64,000 nucleotides of DNA from Sporisorium sorghi (GCA_023212695.1 JALCCG010000045.1:42200-106199); one strand, 5' to 3'. Numbered from the stretch's first letter, positions 9,701 through 19,639 are shown. Made by a program: numbers and translations. Notes: a model not told the origin generated them from the sequence alone.

Positions 9701-10582
9701 TTAACCTTTAATGGAACCCACCAGCATACCTTTGACAAAGTACTTCTGCAAGAAAGGATAGACCAGAATGATAGGCAGGGATGCAACAGCCACAGCTGCC
9801 ATCTTGATGGTCTCTGGAGGTAGCATCTGCTCGCTTTGCAGCATGGCGGCAACGGATGGATCTGCCACATTAGTCGATGCCTGTATCAGCATCATCTGCA
9901 GAACGACCTGCATCGGCCGCAGTTCTTCCGAATTAATGTACAACACTCCGTTAAAGTAGGTGTTCCAGAACCCTACGGCAAAAAATAATCCGAAAGCGGC
10001 TATGGCAGGCAGCGAGATGGGGAGCATGATTTTGAAGAACACGCCGATATCGTTGGAGCCGTCAATTTTGGCTGCTTCCTCCAGTTCCTCCGGTAATTCC
10101 TGATAAAAGTTTCTCATTAAGAACACATACCAGGCACTCGTAACAGCCGGAAGAATCAACGACCATATCGTATCCATCAATCCCATGCTCTCCACCAGCA
10201 AGAAGTTTGGAATCATGCCGGGATTGAACAGCATCGTCATCAGAATCGCAAGCAAGAAGAATTTCTTGCCGAAGAATTGCCTCCGGGAAAGCGAATAGGA
10301 CAAAGCGCTTGTGATCATGATGCTGATAATGGAACCGACTATGGCGAGAAAAGCGCTGACTCCCAAGGAACGGATGAACATCTCGGTAGACAGGATGTAT
10401 CGGTAGGAGCTGAAGCTCCATTTTTCCGGAATCAGGATGAGAGACTTGCTCAGATATTCACTTGGATCTGTAAACGAGATGATGATTACGTACAGGAACG
10501 GCAGCAGGGTTACCAGTCCGATCAGGGACAGCACCGCATAAATCATTCCATTCGTGAATTTATAACCGAAGGAGTGCTTCAT
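9701..10582 (-). CDS. Carbohydrate ABC transporter permease (LplC/YtcP-type)
   Basis: A 293-residue integral membrane protein with six predicted helices. The cytoplasmic EAA loop (EELEEAAKIDGSN), which contacts the ATPase, is clear. The start ATG overlaps the TGA of the upstream permease by one base, so the two are translationally coupled and probably form a heterodimeric channel. The C-terminus (KGMLVGSIKG) is typical of this permease class. No ATP-binding subunit is encoded nearby, as is usual for systems using a shared MsmX-type ATPase. Confidence 0.92.
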   Translation of the reverse strand: MKHSFGYKFTNGMIYAVLSLIGLVTLLPFLYVIIISFTDPSEYLSKSLILIPEKWSFSSYRYILSTEMFIRSLGVSAFLAIVGSIISIMITSALSYSLSRRQFFGKKFFLLAILMTMLFNPGMIPNFLLVESMGLMDTIWSLILPAVTSAWYVFLMRNFYQELPEELEEAAKIDGSNDIGVFFKIMLPISLPAIAAFGLFFAVGFWNTYFNGVLYINSEELRPMQVVLQMMLIQASTNVADPSVAAMLQSEQMLPPETIKMAAVAVASLPIILVYPFLQKYFVKGMLVGSIKG

Positions 10583-11565
10583 CAGTAAAGACCCTCCTCA
10601 CCGAATTTTTTGGCCAAGCGATTGGCCATAACAACCAGAAGCAGACCGACAACCGATTTAAAGATCCCGACAACCGTCGCGTAACTGAATCGGCCGTTCT
10701 GAATGCCTGTCCGATAGACATACGTGTCGAATACATCGGCTACATGCGAAACCGGAGAACTCATCATCAGGTAGACTTGCTCGAACCCGACTTCCATTAC
10801 CTGTCCGAGTCTCAGTATGAGCAGTACGATGATTGTGCTTTTAATGCCCGGCAGTGTCACGTTCAACATCTGCTTCCAGCGGTTTGCGCCATCAATCTGT
10901 GCCGCTTCGTACAAGTCTTGATTGATGCCGGCAAGTGCCGCCAGAAATATGATCGTTCCCCAACCCGCTTCCTTCCAGATGCTCTGTGCCGTGAGAAGCC
11001 CCCAGAAATAATTAGGCTCCGTTAAGAAGCCAATCGGTTGTCCGCCAAGCTCAACGATAATTTTATTGATAATGCCGTCGCTCTGGCCGAGAATAATGAA
11101 ACAAATGCCTGCGATGATGACCCATGATAGAAAATGGGGCAAATAGATAATCGTCTGAATCGTCTTCTTGAACTTCAGGCTCCGTACTTCGTTAATAAGC
11201 AGTGACAGAACAATCGGTACCGGGAAGAAAAACATAATGTTGAGCAGACTGATTGCCATCGTATTTCGGAATAGAAGCAGAAAATCCGGGTTCGTAAAAA
11301 AATCATAGAAATACTTAAGACCAACCCATTCACTCCCCCAAAAGCCTAAATACGGAGAGTAATTCTGAAAGGCTAAAGCGAGACCCCAGATGGGGAAGTA
11401 CTTAAATATGAGGAAAAACAACAGCCCCGGAAGCGCAAGCACATATAAATATTTCTCCCGGGCGATTATCACCTTCATTCGTTCCAGCTTGGATCTTTTT
11501 TTTCCGCCTCGTTCCCTTTCACTACCAGATGCCAAAATCGCTTGCTCCGTATTGGATTGCGACAA
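10582..11565 (-). CDS. Carbohydrate ABC transporter permease (LplB-type)
   Basis: About 327 residues with six membrane helices after a short basic N-terminus, and an EAA loop reading YEAAQIDGANRW. The frame is open from an upstream ATG at 11613, but the only strong ribosome site (GGAGGTGGT) sits about ten bases before a TTG at 11565, so that start is chosen. It is the first gene of the uptake operon, downstream of the AraC-type regulator gene and its terminator. It pairs with the permease that overlaps its stop codon. Confidence 0.88.
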   Translation of the reverse strand: MSQSNTEQAILASGSERERGGKKRSKLERMKVIIAREKYLYVLALPGLLFFLIFKYFPIWGLALAFQNYSPYLGFWGSEWVGLKYFYDFFTNPDFLLLFRNTMAISLLNIMFFFPVPIVLSLLINEVRSLKFKKTIQTIIYLPHFLSWVIIAGICFIILGQSDGIINKIIVELGGQPIGFLTEPNYFWGLLTAQSIWKEAGWGTIIFLAALAGINQDLYEAAQIDGANRWKQMLNVTLPGIKSTIIVLLILRLGQVMEVGFEQVYLMMSSPVSHVADVFDTYVYRTGIQNGRFSYATVVGIFKSVVGLLLVVMANRLAKKFGEEGLY

Positions 11566-11812
11566 GGTAACCACCACCTCCTGCATGATCATGAAGTTCC
11601 ACTTGCTTACCAAAGTGTTTCATGTCTGCATCTTACAAGCCGGCAATTCACTGGGCAATGACCAATTCTTCATCCGATGAGCCTGACGCTGCAAAAATTG
11701 CGAATCCCTTGGTACGACTGGATTCTCCCGTTTGGTATGGCTCATAAATCAACAGCCTGACCGGGTCCGGGACTAAAAAATGAGACCCTCTTCGCGGCAC
11801 AAAAAAACTTGC

Positions 11813-11840
11813 AAAAACGAGAAGTGTCCTTAACTTCTCG
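11813..11840 (-). terminator. Intrinsic terminator after the AraC-type regulator gene
   Basis: An 8-bp perfect stem (CGAGAAGT / ACTTCTCG) with a 7-base loop is followed on the minus strand by TTTTT. It lies just past the regulator's stop codon and separates that gene from the uptake operon. Confidence 0.75.
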
Positions 11841-11869
11841 TCGATTGCAAGTCAGTCGAATAAGGAGGA

Positions 11870-14185
11870 TTACGTTCTATGCGTTTCGCGGTATTGCCCT
11901 GGCGGCAATCCGGTCTGTTTTTTGAACACCCTTATAAAATTCTTGGGGTTGTATCCTACCTGCTCGGCAATTTCATTCACCAGCAAATCCGTTGTAACCA
12001 ACAAGTCAATCGCTCTGGTTACGCGAACCTGGGTCAAATATTCGATAAAAGAAATATCCTTCACTTTCTTGAAGAGTTTGCTCAGGTAAGGAGGGCTTAT
12101 ACCACAAATTTGCGCACATTGATCCAGCGAAATATCCAGATGATAATGCTCAGCAATATACAGCGTAACTTTATGAATAAGGTGCTCGTATTCTTGATTC
12201 TTTTTGTTGCTGAGCGACAGCAAAATCGGTTCTAACAATTCGCGCTTAAACCACTCATTCAAGTCCTGAATCGTCGCACACTCTCTCATTTCCGTATATA
12301 ACTCGAAGGTAGAACGACCAAATAAATGGTCATAGTCGATATCCATCAGATACGCGGTTCGAAGTGTCGTAGATAACAGCTGATCATAGGACATCAGAAT
12401 AAGCTCGGGATTATGTACGGCCGTCTGCACTTTATCAGAGAATGCATGCAGCATACGCTCAGCCTCCGCGAAGTTGCCTACTTGAAGCGACGCGGTGAAA
12501 TGAGTTTCCAGCTCCGTCGGGTATCGATAATTCATGGAGTTGATGAGGCCTTTGCTCTCAATGATCTGGTTGCCGCCGTTAATCATGCGCGAATGAATGG
12601 CAAGCTGCGCTTCCCGGTACAAGTCGGGTAACAACTCCACCTGATCTGTCGTTCTGCTTAAACCAATTGTTACCGGCGAACATAAATAATGGGCAATCTG
12701 CTGACGGACCTGCTCCACAGCCGGCTTAAGCGTAAGCTCCCATACTCTGGCCTCTTCCTGCTCCGTCCAGAGCCACACGATCACTTGATCATTCAAGGCA
12801 TTGATTACAATTCCCTGGAGACCGCTCTGCTCCAAGAGCTCCGACGCAATATTTTTCATAATAAACAGGATCAGGTCCTTATCAGACTCTTGAAACTTGG
12901 CCTCTTCCACAAATTGATCATATGCAATGATAAAAACGACTGCTGATTGCTGTTTCGGTATGCTGTACCTGCCTAGAAGAGCCGCCAGGTGCTCCTGGCG
13001 ATCATGCGTGAACTGTCCCTCCATCAGCCGCAGGGCAAAAATCTCACGGATCAGCGGCAGCTGTTCATTCAATTGTCCTTCCAGTTCAAGCGCCTTGCTG
13101 TTCATTTCCGTCCAGCGCTTATTGACATAACTGATCTCATCCATTCCCATATCGCCCGTCTGACTGCCGCTGACTTGGAACATCAGCTTTTTGATCGGCC
13201 GATAGGCTCTTTTCGCGCCAACCCATGCCAATGTGAAGCCGGTAACAAGAACAATCACAACCATAAGCAAGGTCATGCCCGCTATCCACTGCGAGCTGCT
13301 GTATAACTCTTTTGTTGGAATCATGTCGATGTACAGCAGATTGTACATAGGCGAAAGCTTGGAGGTAACAAGGTATTCCTTGCCATCCCAATGGTATACG
13401 AATTCATGTCCGATTTTATTTGTAACCGTTATCATTTCATACAATTCCGGAGGAACCGAGGTGCCATTGAGATGGAATACCAATTGGCCTGTATCATCAA
13501 GGACATACATTCGTTCATTCTCATATTTGATGAAGGGCCTGGCTAACGATTCGAACATCCGATTGTCCATCGTGATCCCAATAAAGCCTATCGGGTCCTG
13601 GGCATGCAGGGGGAGTGCGCTTACGATAGAAATGCCGTTGACGTCCTCTTTGTCATTGAGAAAATAGCCTGCCTTCCAATAAAGCTGCTGTTTGTCGTTC
13701 AGCAATTGATGGGCTGCTCTGATTTCGTCTTCAGATTCAGCCTTGTGCCCGCCATATGTAGCCGATATGAAGTAATTCTCATCCAACGTATATAAGGAGA
13801 TATCCTCGATCTGAGGATTTCCATTCTTAAAGGCTGCCAGATTCTGATACACATTGGAATAAAACCCGGCATAATTGTTACGTTTCTGCTCTGCAAAATC
13901 GGAGGTGAAAAATGACCCCATTAACATCTGAATCAAATTATTCTGTATTCGATCCATCCCTGTATCAATCGTCTGTGAGGCATAATTCAAAATCTGCGAG
14001 ACGTCCTGACTTGCATCCTGCTTGACCATTTTGGTTGTCATGGCGTAGCTGGATATGCCCAAGATCATAATCGGAACAATCGACGATAATAAAGCGATCC
14101 ACACCATTTTTCGGTAAAACGATGGCTTGTTCATAAACCATCTAGTCCAGGTCATTCGATTATGATCTCGTATCTTCATGTCCAA
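11870..14185 (-). CDS. Membrane-anchored AraC-family regulator (YesN-like output, extracellular sensor)
   Basis: A 771-residue protein. A membrane helix at about 30-52 and another near 305-327 flank a roughly 250-residue extracytoplasmic region, which should sense a ligand or the binding protein. A cytoplasmic middle region follows, and the last ~100 residues carry a double helix-turn-helix AraC domain (YIAEHYHLDISLDQCAQICG, then EIAEQVGYNPKNFIRVFKKQ). Such one-piece sensor-regulators usually control the sugar operon beside them, here the permease/lyase genes downstream. The 304-base gap to the permease start includes the terminator and presumably the target promoter. Confidence 0.9.
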   Translation of the reverse strand: MDMKIRDHNRMTWTRWFMNKPSFYRKMVWIALLSSIVPIMILGISSYAMTTKMVKQDASQDVSQILNYASQTIDTGMDRIQNNLIQMLMGSFFTSDFAEQKRNNYAGFYSNVYQNLAAFKNGNPQIEDISLYTLDENYFISATYGGHKAESEDEIRAAHQLLNDKQQLYWKAGYFLNDKEDVNGISIVSALPLHAQDPIGFIGITMDNRMFESLARPFIKYENERMYVLDDTGQLVFHLNGTSVPPELYEMITVTNKIGHEFVYHWDGKEYLVTSKLSPMYNLLYIDMIPTKELYSSSQWIAGMTLLMVVIVLVTGFTLAWVGAKRAYRPIKKLMFQVSGSQTGDMGMDEISYVNKRWTEMNSKALELEGQLNEQLPLIREIFALRLMEGQFTHDRQEHLAALLGRYSIPKQQSAVVFIIAYDQFVEEAKFQESDKDLILFIMKNIASELLEQSGLQGIVINALNDQVIVWLWTEQEEARVWELTLKPAVEQVRQQIAHYLCSPVTIGLSRTTDQVELLPDLYREAQLAIHSRMINGGNQIIESKGLINSMNYRYPTELETHFTASLQVGNFAEAERMLHAFSDKVQTAVHNPELILMSYDQLLSTTLRTAYLMDIDYDHLFGRSTFELYTEMRECATIQDLNEWFKRELLEPILLSLSNKKNQEYEHLIHKVTLYIAEHYHLDISLDQCAQICGISPPYLSKLFKKVKDISFIEYLTQVRVTRAIDLLVTTDLLVNEIAEQVGYNPKNFIRVFKKQTGLPPGQYRETHRT

Positions 14186-14308
14186 GGCTCCCCATACTAT
14201 AGCTCTCGATGATTACTACTTTATACTATTCCATTACGATCTATTATGGCAATGAGTCACTGTTAATCGTTCAGAAGATTTAAGAGATTCACTTGGATAG
14301 CCATCATG

Positions 14309-14350
14309 AAAAAAGCATCTCAAGGATCTACGAAAGACCTTGAGATGCTT
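14309..14350 (-). terminator. Intrinsic terminator of the aldo/keto reductase gene
   Basis: A 13-bp perfect stem (AAGCATCTCAAGG / CCTTGAGATGCTT) is followed on the minus strand by a run of T. It lies about 65 bases after the reductase stop codon. Confidence 0.85.
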
Positions 14351-14414
14351 AAACATTCTACTATCTAACCCGCTCATCCCGTAACAGCCTGCGTCAGTTA
14401 CGACCGCTGCTTGA

Positions 14415-15332
14415 TTATTTCCAAGCACCCGGGTGTTCTTCGTTCACCAGATCCTGCTCCACGGCCTTTGCGTTCATCTCTACCTGATCCACACTTTTGC
14501 AGCCCGGAATGACACAGCTGACCGCCGGATGCTTCAGACACCAGGCCAGCGCCCATTCCGCCATATTCACGCCTTCGGGCACTTCCTTCTGTCCGATCTC
14601 TTCCACAAGCTTCAGCTTGGCATTAATCTCGTCCTGGTCACGGTTCCTGCGCACTTTATCGCTGAACACCGTCCCCGGCTTGTATTTCCCGCTCAAGTAC
14701 CCGCTTGCCAACGGAACCCGTGCCAATACACCAAGATCCTGCTTCAGACATGAAGGGAGAACCTCTTCCTCCGGTGCCTGATCCAGACGGTTATACACAA
14801 CCTGAATCGCCTTGGCATTCAGCTCCGCAGCCTTGTCGGTTTGATAGATATTCCTGTTGCTTCCGATCGATATCCCGAGATTTCGGATCGTTCCCGCCTG
14901 AACCTGCTTGTCCAGCATCGTCCACATCTCATCATTATTGAACACTTCATCCGAGCCGGAATGGAATTGATACAGGTCGATATAATCCGTACGCAGCGCT
15001 TTAAGAGATTCCTCCAGCTGGATTCGAATCTGCTTCGCGTCCCAGGCATTCTCCCATTGCTCATGCCACTGATGACCAAACTTGGAGGCAATAACCCAAT
15101 CCTCGCGGCGGTCACGTGACAAGAAATCCCCGATGAAATTCTCAGACATATGATGAGGCCCGTAACACTCGGCTGTATCTAACAAATTAATGCCCAGTTC
15201 CTTCGCGCGGGTCAAGATTTCGTCAACTTCCCTTTGGTCGAAATCCTTCCCCCAATCACCGCCAAACTGCCATGTTCCCACACCGACTACAGATACCTTC
15301 AGATCGGTTTTGCCTAATCGTCTGTATTTCAT
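14415..15332 (-). CDS. Aldo/keto reductase
   Basis: A 305-residue NADPH-type (alpha/beta)8 oxidoreductase. The AKR catalytic tetrad is present: Asp52 and Tyr57 in LLDTAECYG, Lys84 in ASKFGHQ, and His124 in YQFHSG. The nucleotide-binding end (GCKSVDQVEMNAKA) is also typical. The start ATG follows AGAGGTGAGCGT. A perfect cre-type palindrome lies about 50 bases upstream, so catabolite control is likely. Natural substrate unknown. Confidence 0.9.
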   Translation of the reverse strand: MKYRRLGKTDLKVSVVGVGTWQFGGDWGKDFDQREVDEILTRAKELGINLLDTAECYGPHHMSENFIGDFLSRDRREDWVIASKFGHQWHEQWENAWDAKQIRIQLEESLKALRTDYIDLYQFHSGSDEVFNNDEMWTMLDKQVQAGTIRNLGISIGSNRNIYQTDKAAELNAKAIQVVYNRLDQAPEEEVLPSCLKQDLGVLARVPLASGYLSGKYKPGTVFSDKVRRNRDQDEINAKLKLVEEIGQKEVPEGVNMAEWALAWCLKHPAVSCVIPGCKSVDQVEMNAKAVEQDLVNEEHPGAWK

Positions 15333-15379
15333 ACGCTCACCTCTTCCCGCAGATTTGTGCGCCTATATCTTATGTGATA

Positions 15380-15394
15380 TTGCAACCGTTTGCA
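15380..15394. promoter_or_regulatory. Perfect cre box between aldo/keto reductase and mgtE
   Basis: TTGCAACCGTTTGCA matches the CcpA operator consensus WTGNAANCGNWNNCW at every position and lies in a palindrome with TTGCAA arms. It lies 48 bases upstream of the aldo/keto reductase start on the other strand and about 195 bases before mgtE. A LacI-family regulator could also use it. Confidence 0.6.
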
Positions 15395-15588
15395 ATAATC
15401 GAAATCAATTTGACAGCTTGATTATATACGGATGGCAGCTCGCATATTAGGGCATTCTCTTGTTCCATCCAAAAATTTTATTTTCACACATCCCCATATG
15501 TAGACTGTTTAATAACAAGTTGTTATGGTGAACCCTATAATAATGCATTCCGTTGTCCTATTATGAAATAAGAAAGGGGGATTTCAGC

Positions 15589-16944
15589 GTGAATTCTCGA
15601 ACACTCGAGCAATTAATGCCGGACATTAAGGAGAGTCTGCAAGCGAAGAATTCGACAGACTTTCAGCACATCATCCATGAATTTCTGCCTTATGATCTGG
15701 CAAGAGTACATAGCCATCTAAGTAATACGGAGCAGACCCAGCTTCTGAAATTTCTGAATGAAGACCAGATTGCCGATATGATCCAGGAAATGGAGCATGC
15801 CAATCAAATTGAAGTATTGACCAGGCTGGGTAAAGAAAAAACCGCCATCATCCTGGACTTGATGGATAATGACGACTTGGCCATTCTGCTGGACGAGCTG
15901 TCTCCCGAACAGAAAGACGAGCTCATTAGAGGAATGCGGGATGAAGAATCCCAATTTGTACGGAACATCATGAAATATCCGCCGGAAACGGCCGGCCGGA
16001 TCATGACCAACCGCTATGTCTGGATTCCTCAGCATTACACCGTGTCGGAGGTGGTGCAGAAGCTGAAAACCTATGTTTCCATTTCGGAAACGATCAACTA
16101 TCTGTACGTTATCGATCATGACAAGAAACTCATGGGCGTGGTTTCCTACCGCGGGCTCATCTTGGCCGAGCCGGATGAATACATCGTGGATATCATGCAC
16201 AGCCGAGTTCTGTCCGTGCCTGTGGATGCGGATCAGGAGGAGGTCGCGCTGCTTATCCAAAAGTATGATTTGGTCGCGATTCCGGTCGTTGAACAGGACA
16301 ACCGGTTGGTGGGGATCATTACCGTTGACGATATTCTCGATGTGGTCATCAGTGAAGCAGATGAGGACATCCGGAAAATGAACGCCACTGGCGGAAAATC
16401 CATTGATTTTAACACCAAGGCCACGGTAGCGGCCTACCGAAGATTGCCTTGGCTGATTCTGCTCTTATTCATCGGTCTGATCTCGGGAACAATCATTTCC
16501 CGGTTTGAAGAAACGCTGGCACAGGTTGTGGCCCTCGCCTTCTTCATGCCCATGATTGCAGGTATGACCGGAAATACCGGTACACAGTCCCTTGCGGTCA
16601 TTGTCCGTGGTCTGACAACAAAGGAAATGAGCAAATCGCTGGTATACCGGTTGTTAGCAAGAGAGCTGAAGGTCGGTTTGATGATCGGTGTGACATGCGG
16701 CTTTCTGATCTCCTTAATCGCCTATTTCTGGCAGGGCAATCTCTACCTGGGGTTTGTGGTTGGAAGCTCGCTGGTTGCAACCCTCATCGTCGGAACCATG
16801 GCGGGTACCATCATTCCTCTCATTCTATTTAAATTCAAGATTGATCCGGCTGTGGCTTCCGGGCCGTTAATTACAACCATCAATGATATTCTCTCGCTTG
16901 TCATTTACTTCGGCATCGCCACCTTGTTTCTTTCTTACATTTAG
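15589..16944 (+). CDS. mgtE: Magnesium transporter MgtE
   Basis: About 451 residues in the standard MgtE order: N-terminal superhelical domain (about 10-125), a pair of CBS domains (about 125-250) that sense cytosolic magnesium, a connecting helix, and five C-terminal membrane helices (about 275-451). The MPMIAGMTGNTGTQSLAVIVRG stretch is the pore signature region. The frame is open from a TTG at 15553, but the ribosome site AGAAAGGGGG is eight bases before a GTG at 15589, which is taken as the start. No M-box riboswitch is recognisable upstream. A strong terminator follows. Confidence 0.93.
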   Translation: MNSRTLEQLMPDIKESLQAKNSTDFQHIIHEFLPYDLARVHSHLSNTEQTQLLKFLNEDQIADMIQEMEHANQIEVLTRLGKEKTAIILDLMDNDDLAILLDELSPEQKDELIRGMRDEESQFVRNIMKYPPETAGRIMTNRYVWIPQHYTVSEVVQKLKTYVSISETINYLYVIDHDKKLMGVVSYRGLILAEPDEYIVDIMHSRVLSVPVDADQEEVALLIQKYDLVAIPVVEQDNRLVGIITVDDILDVVISEADEDIRKMNATGGKSIDFNTKATVAAYRRLPWLILLLFIGLISGTIISRFEETLAQVVALAFFMPMIAGMTGNTGTQSLAVIVRGLTTKEMSKSLVYRLLARELKVGLMIGVTCGFLISLIAYFWQGNLYLGFVVGSSLVATLIVGTMAGTIIPLILFKFKIDPAVASGPLITTINDILSLVIYFGIATLFLSYI

Positions 16945-16983
16945 CCGAGCACGCGCTATCCGGGACGGATACATATCCTTTCA

Positions 16984-17020
16984 AAAAAAGACTTCCGGTT
17001 CATTAACCGGAAGTCTTTTT
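16984..17020 (+). terminator. Intrinsic terminator after mgtE
   Basis: AAAAAGACTTCCGGTT and AACCGGAAGTCTTTTT form a 16-bp perfect stem with a 4-base loop. The T-run is good on both strands. Confidence 0.9.
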
Positions 17021-17380
17021 GGGCTCTGCCCGTGGAGGGATATCAATCGCGGCCAATGGATGCAATCGACTGATGTTCCCAGAGACTGCAGCATGAAATG
17101 CCAACACGGTTCCCTCCATTCGATTACGTATCCATTCCAATAAGGGGATAATCTCCCCCTCAACAGCAAACTGCTCAATCTGTATCCAAGCCTGACAAGG
17201 ATACTGTCAGCAGTCCGTTAAATAGATGACATGCGACGAGCAGTTGAGGCCAATCTCACCCTTCAGGATGATAATGACGTGTGAATTTTTTACCCGGAAC
17301 CTATCACGGAACCCTCCGTTCCATGATATAGTATTAACGCGAATGACATGTAAATTTTTCCTTAATCATGGAGGGGTTGA
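17021..17380. other. Intergenic stretch without a recognised gene
   Basis: About 360 bases. Short open frames exist but lack ribosome sites and family resemblance. A TATAGT hexamer near 17327 could be the -10 element of the following membrane-protein gene. Nothing else is seen. Confidence 0.4.
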
Positions 17381-17911
17381 ATGGAATACATACGGGATTA
17401 CGCCATGTACGCATCGATCTTCGGTATGTTCAGCATGAGCTGGTTTGGTTGGGCACAGGAAAATCCGCGGGCAAGCTGGCGCAAATACCTGGGCATCGCC
17501 TCGGGTGCTGCGCTCCTGGTGTGTTTGCTGGGGGTTTATTTAAGTATAACAAACTGGGATGCACCTTCTGCGCTAACGGATCAAACGAACTTCAAGAATT
17601 ACCTCATCTCCGTTTATGTTGAATTTTTCCTGGCAGGGCTTGGAGCTTTTGTCCTCATCCGAAAAAAACGCAAAGATTATGTAGCGCCATGGATCGCCTT
17701 CATTGTCGGCATTCATTTCATCGGGCTTTCCCGTGTATTTGACGATCCAAGTCTTTACGTTCTGGCAGCTCTACTGGTGGCCGTTTCGATTATTTCCCTG
17801 TTTGTGTCCCCTAAACTGCGGGTAGCAAACAGCGCAATCACAGGGATAGGTTCCGGGGTGGTATTATTCGCTTTTGCTGTGCTGGGTCTGGTCCGATTCT
17901 TTCTGACGTGA
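17381..17911 (+). CDS. Hypothetical integral membrane protein
   Basis: A 176-residue protein with about five hydrophobic segments (residues ~9-23, 38-58, 75-93, 103-140 as two, 150-174) separated by short polar loops, one reading RKKRKDY. It starts at an ATG eight bases after GGAGGGG. I do not recognise the family. It stands alone, converging on the MocR-type gene, with a hairpin just after its stop codon. Confidence 0.7.
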   Translation: MEYIRDYAMYASIFGMFSMSWFGWAQENPRASWRKYLGIASGAALLVCLLGVYLSITNWDAPSALTDQTNFKNYLISVYVEFFLAGLGAFVLIRKKRKDYVAPWIAFIVGIHFIGLSRVFDDPSLYVLAALLVAVSIISLFVSPKLRVANSAITGIGSGVVLFAFAVLGLVRFFLT

Positions 17912-17914
17912 ATC

Positions 17915-17958
17915 GTCTGCATGTCCCCTTGAGGGGCTTGCAGACAGCACGTCTTTTT
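17915..17958 (+). terminator. Probable terminator after the membrane protein gene
   Basis: GTCTGCA / TGCAGAC enclose an inner CCCC/GGGG stem, and a short T-run (GTCTTTTTC) follows a few bases later. The delayed T-run makes the call moderate. Confidence 0.5.
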
Positions 17959-18012
17959 CTTCAGCGGAACCCTATCGGCCGATCAGCCTGCACTACACCA
18001 TCCTTCCGTTCA

Positions 18013-19359
18013 TCACCACCGGTTCCCCAGTTCTCGCTTCACTTCCTCCACAATCGTCTGAACCCCTGCCTCAATCTGCGCCTGGCTCACTCTGGAAATA
18101 CTGATGCGTATGAATTTGTCGCGCTCCAGATACTGGGACAGGTAGAACGGCTTGCCTGATACCACTAAGATGCTCCGCTCCTCCAGCCGCTTGATCAAAC
18201 GCTCCAAATTTACGTTATGCGGCAGCTTGAATATTTTATATATTCCACCGTTGCCGGGTACGACTTCAATAAGTCCAGTTCCTCCATATAACTGCACAGC
18301 GGAATCCAAAGCCACCATTCGGGTCTCATACTGCCTGTAGATTTTCTGTTTATGCCGTTCATACATGCCGTTGCTGATATAAATTTCGAGCGCAGCTTGG
18401 GACAGCAGTGAAGCATCCCCGTATTTTTTATAGGCGTAAAATTCCTCCAGCAGGCTTTCCGGCAGAACAACTGCCCCGAGACGCAAACCTGGAAAGATAA
18501 TCTTCGAAAAGCTTTTTAAATAGATGATGTGTGAAGTTTGGTTATACGCATAAACCGGATCGAATCCTCGCTCATCCCCCAGATCGGCCATGTAATCATC
18601 TTCCACCACAAATACATCATATTGGCTCGCCAATGCGGCGATCGCTTTCCGCTCCTCGACTCGAAGCGAGGTTCCAAGCGGGTTGTGGTATCTTGGCATC
18701 GTATAAAAAAACTTAATATGTCCGGTCTTGAACTTCTCCTCCAACAACCCGATATCGATCCCCGCTGTAGAACGAGGAATGCCCACAACCGGAACATTCT
18801 CCGACTCCAGAAAATGCAAAAAGTTATTGTAGCTGGGCTGCTCCACCAGAATCACCGATTTTCCGTTAGGAAACGGCATCTTCGCCAGTATTTCCATCGC
18901 CTGCTGGGCACCGGACGTCACCATAATCCGCTCTGGGCGGGTAAACACCTGGCTGTCTGCAAAATGGGAAACCAGCGTATGGCGGAGTTTATCCATTCCT
19001 TTCCCGTCACCATACGTGAAGAGATGGTATTTGTAGGTATCGATGGCCTTGTTCAAACAGTGCTGAAAGTCCAGATAAGGGAACACGTTCACGTCGGGAG
19101 AAGCCGAGGCAAAATCAATCAGGCTTTCGTCCCTGTTATCGGGATCGCTCTCCTTCTGAACTACATAATAGCCGCTTTGCGAAACCGAATATATGGCATG
19201 CCGCTCCTCCAGCTCAGCATAGGCGCGAATGACCGTGCTGATGCTGCATCCGTATTGTTGTGCAGCGCTTCGGACGGAGGGCAGCTTTTGACCGGGACGG
19301 TATTGTCCTTCCTGAATCTTCGATTCCATATCAACCAGAATGGACATGTATTTTTTCAT
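18013..19359 (-). CDS. MocR-family regulator (GntR winged helix fused to aminotransferase fold)
   Basis: 448 residues. Residues ~1-70 form a GntR-type winged helix (PGQKLPSVRSAAQQYGCS). The rest is a fold-type I aminotransferase domain with the expected PLP lysine, Lys286, in YLKSFSKIIFPGLR. MocR proteins bind DNA and use PLP or an adduct as effector, generally regulating the divergent gene. In Bacillus the YczR subgroup accompanies yczE, and a yczE homologue lies on the other side of the divergent GH43 gene here. The palindrome at 19538-19554 is a candidate operator. Confidence 0.9.
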   Translation of the reverse strand: MKKYMSILVDMESKIQEGQYRPGQKLPSVRSAAQQYGCSISTVIRAYAELEERHAIYSVSQSGYYVVQKESDPDNRDESLIDFASASPDVNVFPYLDFQHCLNKAIDTYKYHLFTYGDGKGMDKLRHTLVSHFADSQVFTRPERIMVTSGAQQAMEILAKMPFPNGKSVILVEQPSYNNFLHFLESENVPVVGIPRSTAGIDIGLLEEKFKTGHIKFFYTMPRYHNPLGTSLRVEERKAIAALASQYDVFVVEDDYMADLGDERGFDPVYAYNQTSHIIYLKSFSKIIFPGLRLGAVVLPESLLEEFYAYKKYGDASLLSQAALEIYISNGMYERHKQKIYRQYETRMVALDSAVQLYGGTGLIEVVPGNGGIYKIFKLPHNVNLERLIKRLEERSILVVSGKPFYLSQYLERDKFIRISISRVSQAQIEAGVQTIVEEVKRELGNRW

Positions 19360-19537
19360 CCGCTGCGCCCCCTCTTATGCTTAGATTATAACCCACCACC
19401 CTGACGGTACCCAGGGCTTGGTTAAGTTTTGAGTTGAATGATCGCCGTATCCGTTTACTCCCTCTCCCATCATTTCAGCGTTATTTCATGTTAAAAAGAC
19501 ACAACAAAAGACTAAAAGGAGCAAAGATCTAAAATTT

Positions 19538-19554
19538 TTAGGTATAATACCTAA
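19538..19554. promoter_or_regulatory. Palindrome overlapping a TATAAT box, candidate operator
   Basis: TTAGGTAT-A-ATACCTAA is a perfect 8-bp inverted repeat with one central base, and a further TTAGGT half-site begins at 19560. TATAAT lies inside it. It sits in the divergent gap between the MocR gene and GH43, about 85 bases before the GH43 start, so a regulator bound here could block a promoter. The protein that binds is not shown by sequence. Confidence 0.5.
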
Positions 19555-19639
19555 TTTTATTAGGTTTAATGCGAGATGGACGTTTGATAGAATAAAAAAT
19601 ATAACGCTTACAAACGCAATAAACCAAGGAGGATATATC

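Noticed and set aside
15395..15588. M-box magnesium riboswitch before mgtE
   Set aside because: The conserved M-box core sequence and a terminator hairpin are absent from the gap.
16981..17178. 65-codon minus-strand frame
   Set aside because: Starts inside the mgtE terminator region without a ribosome site.
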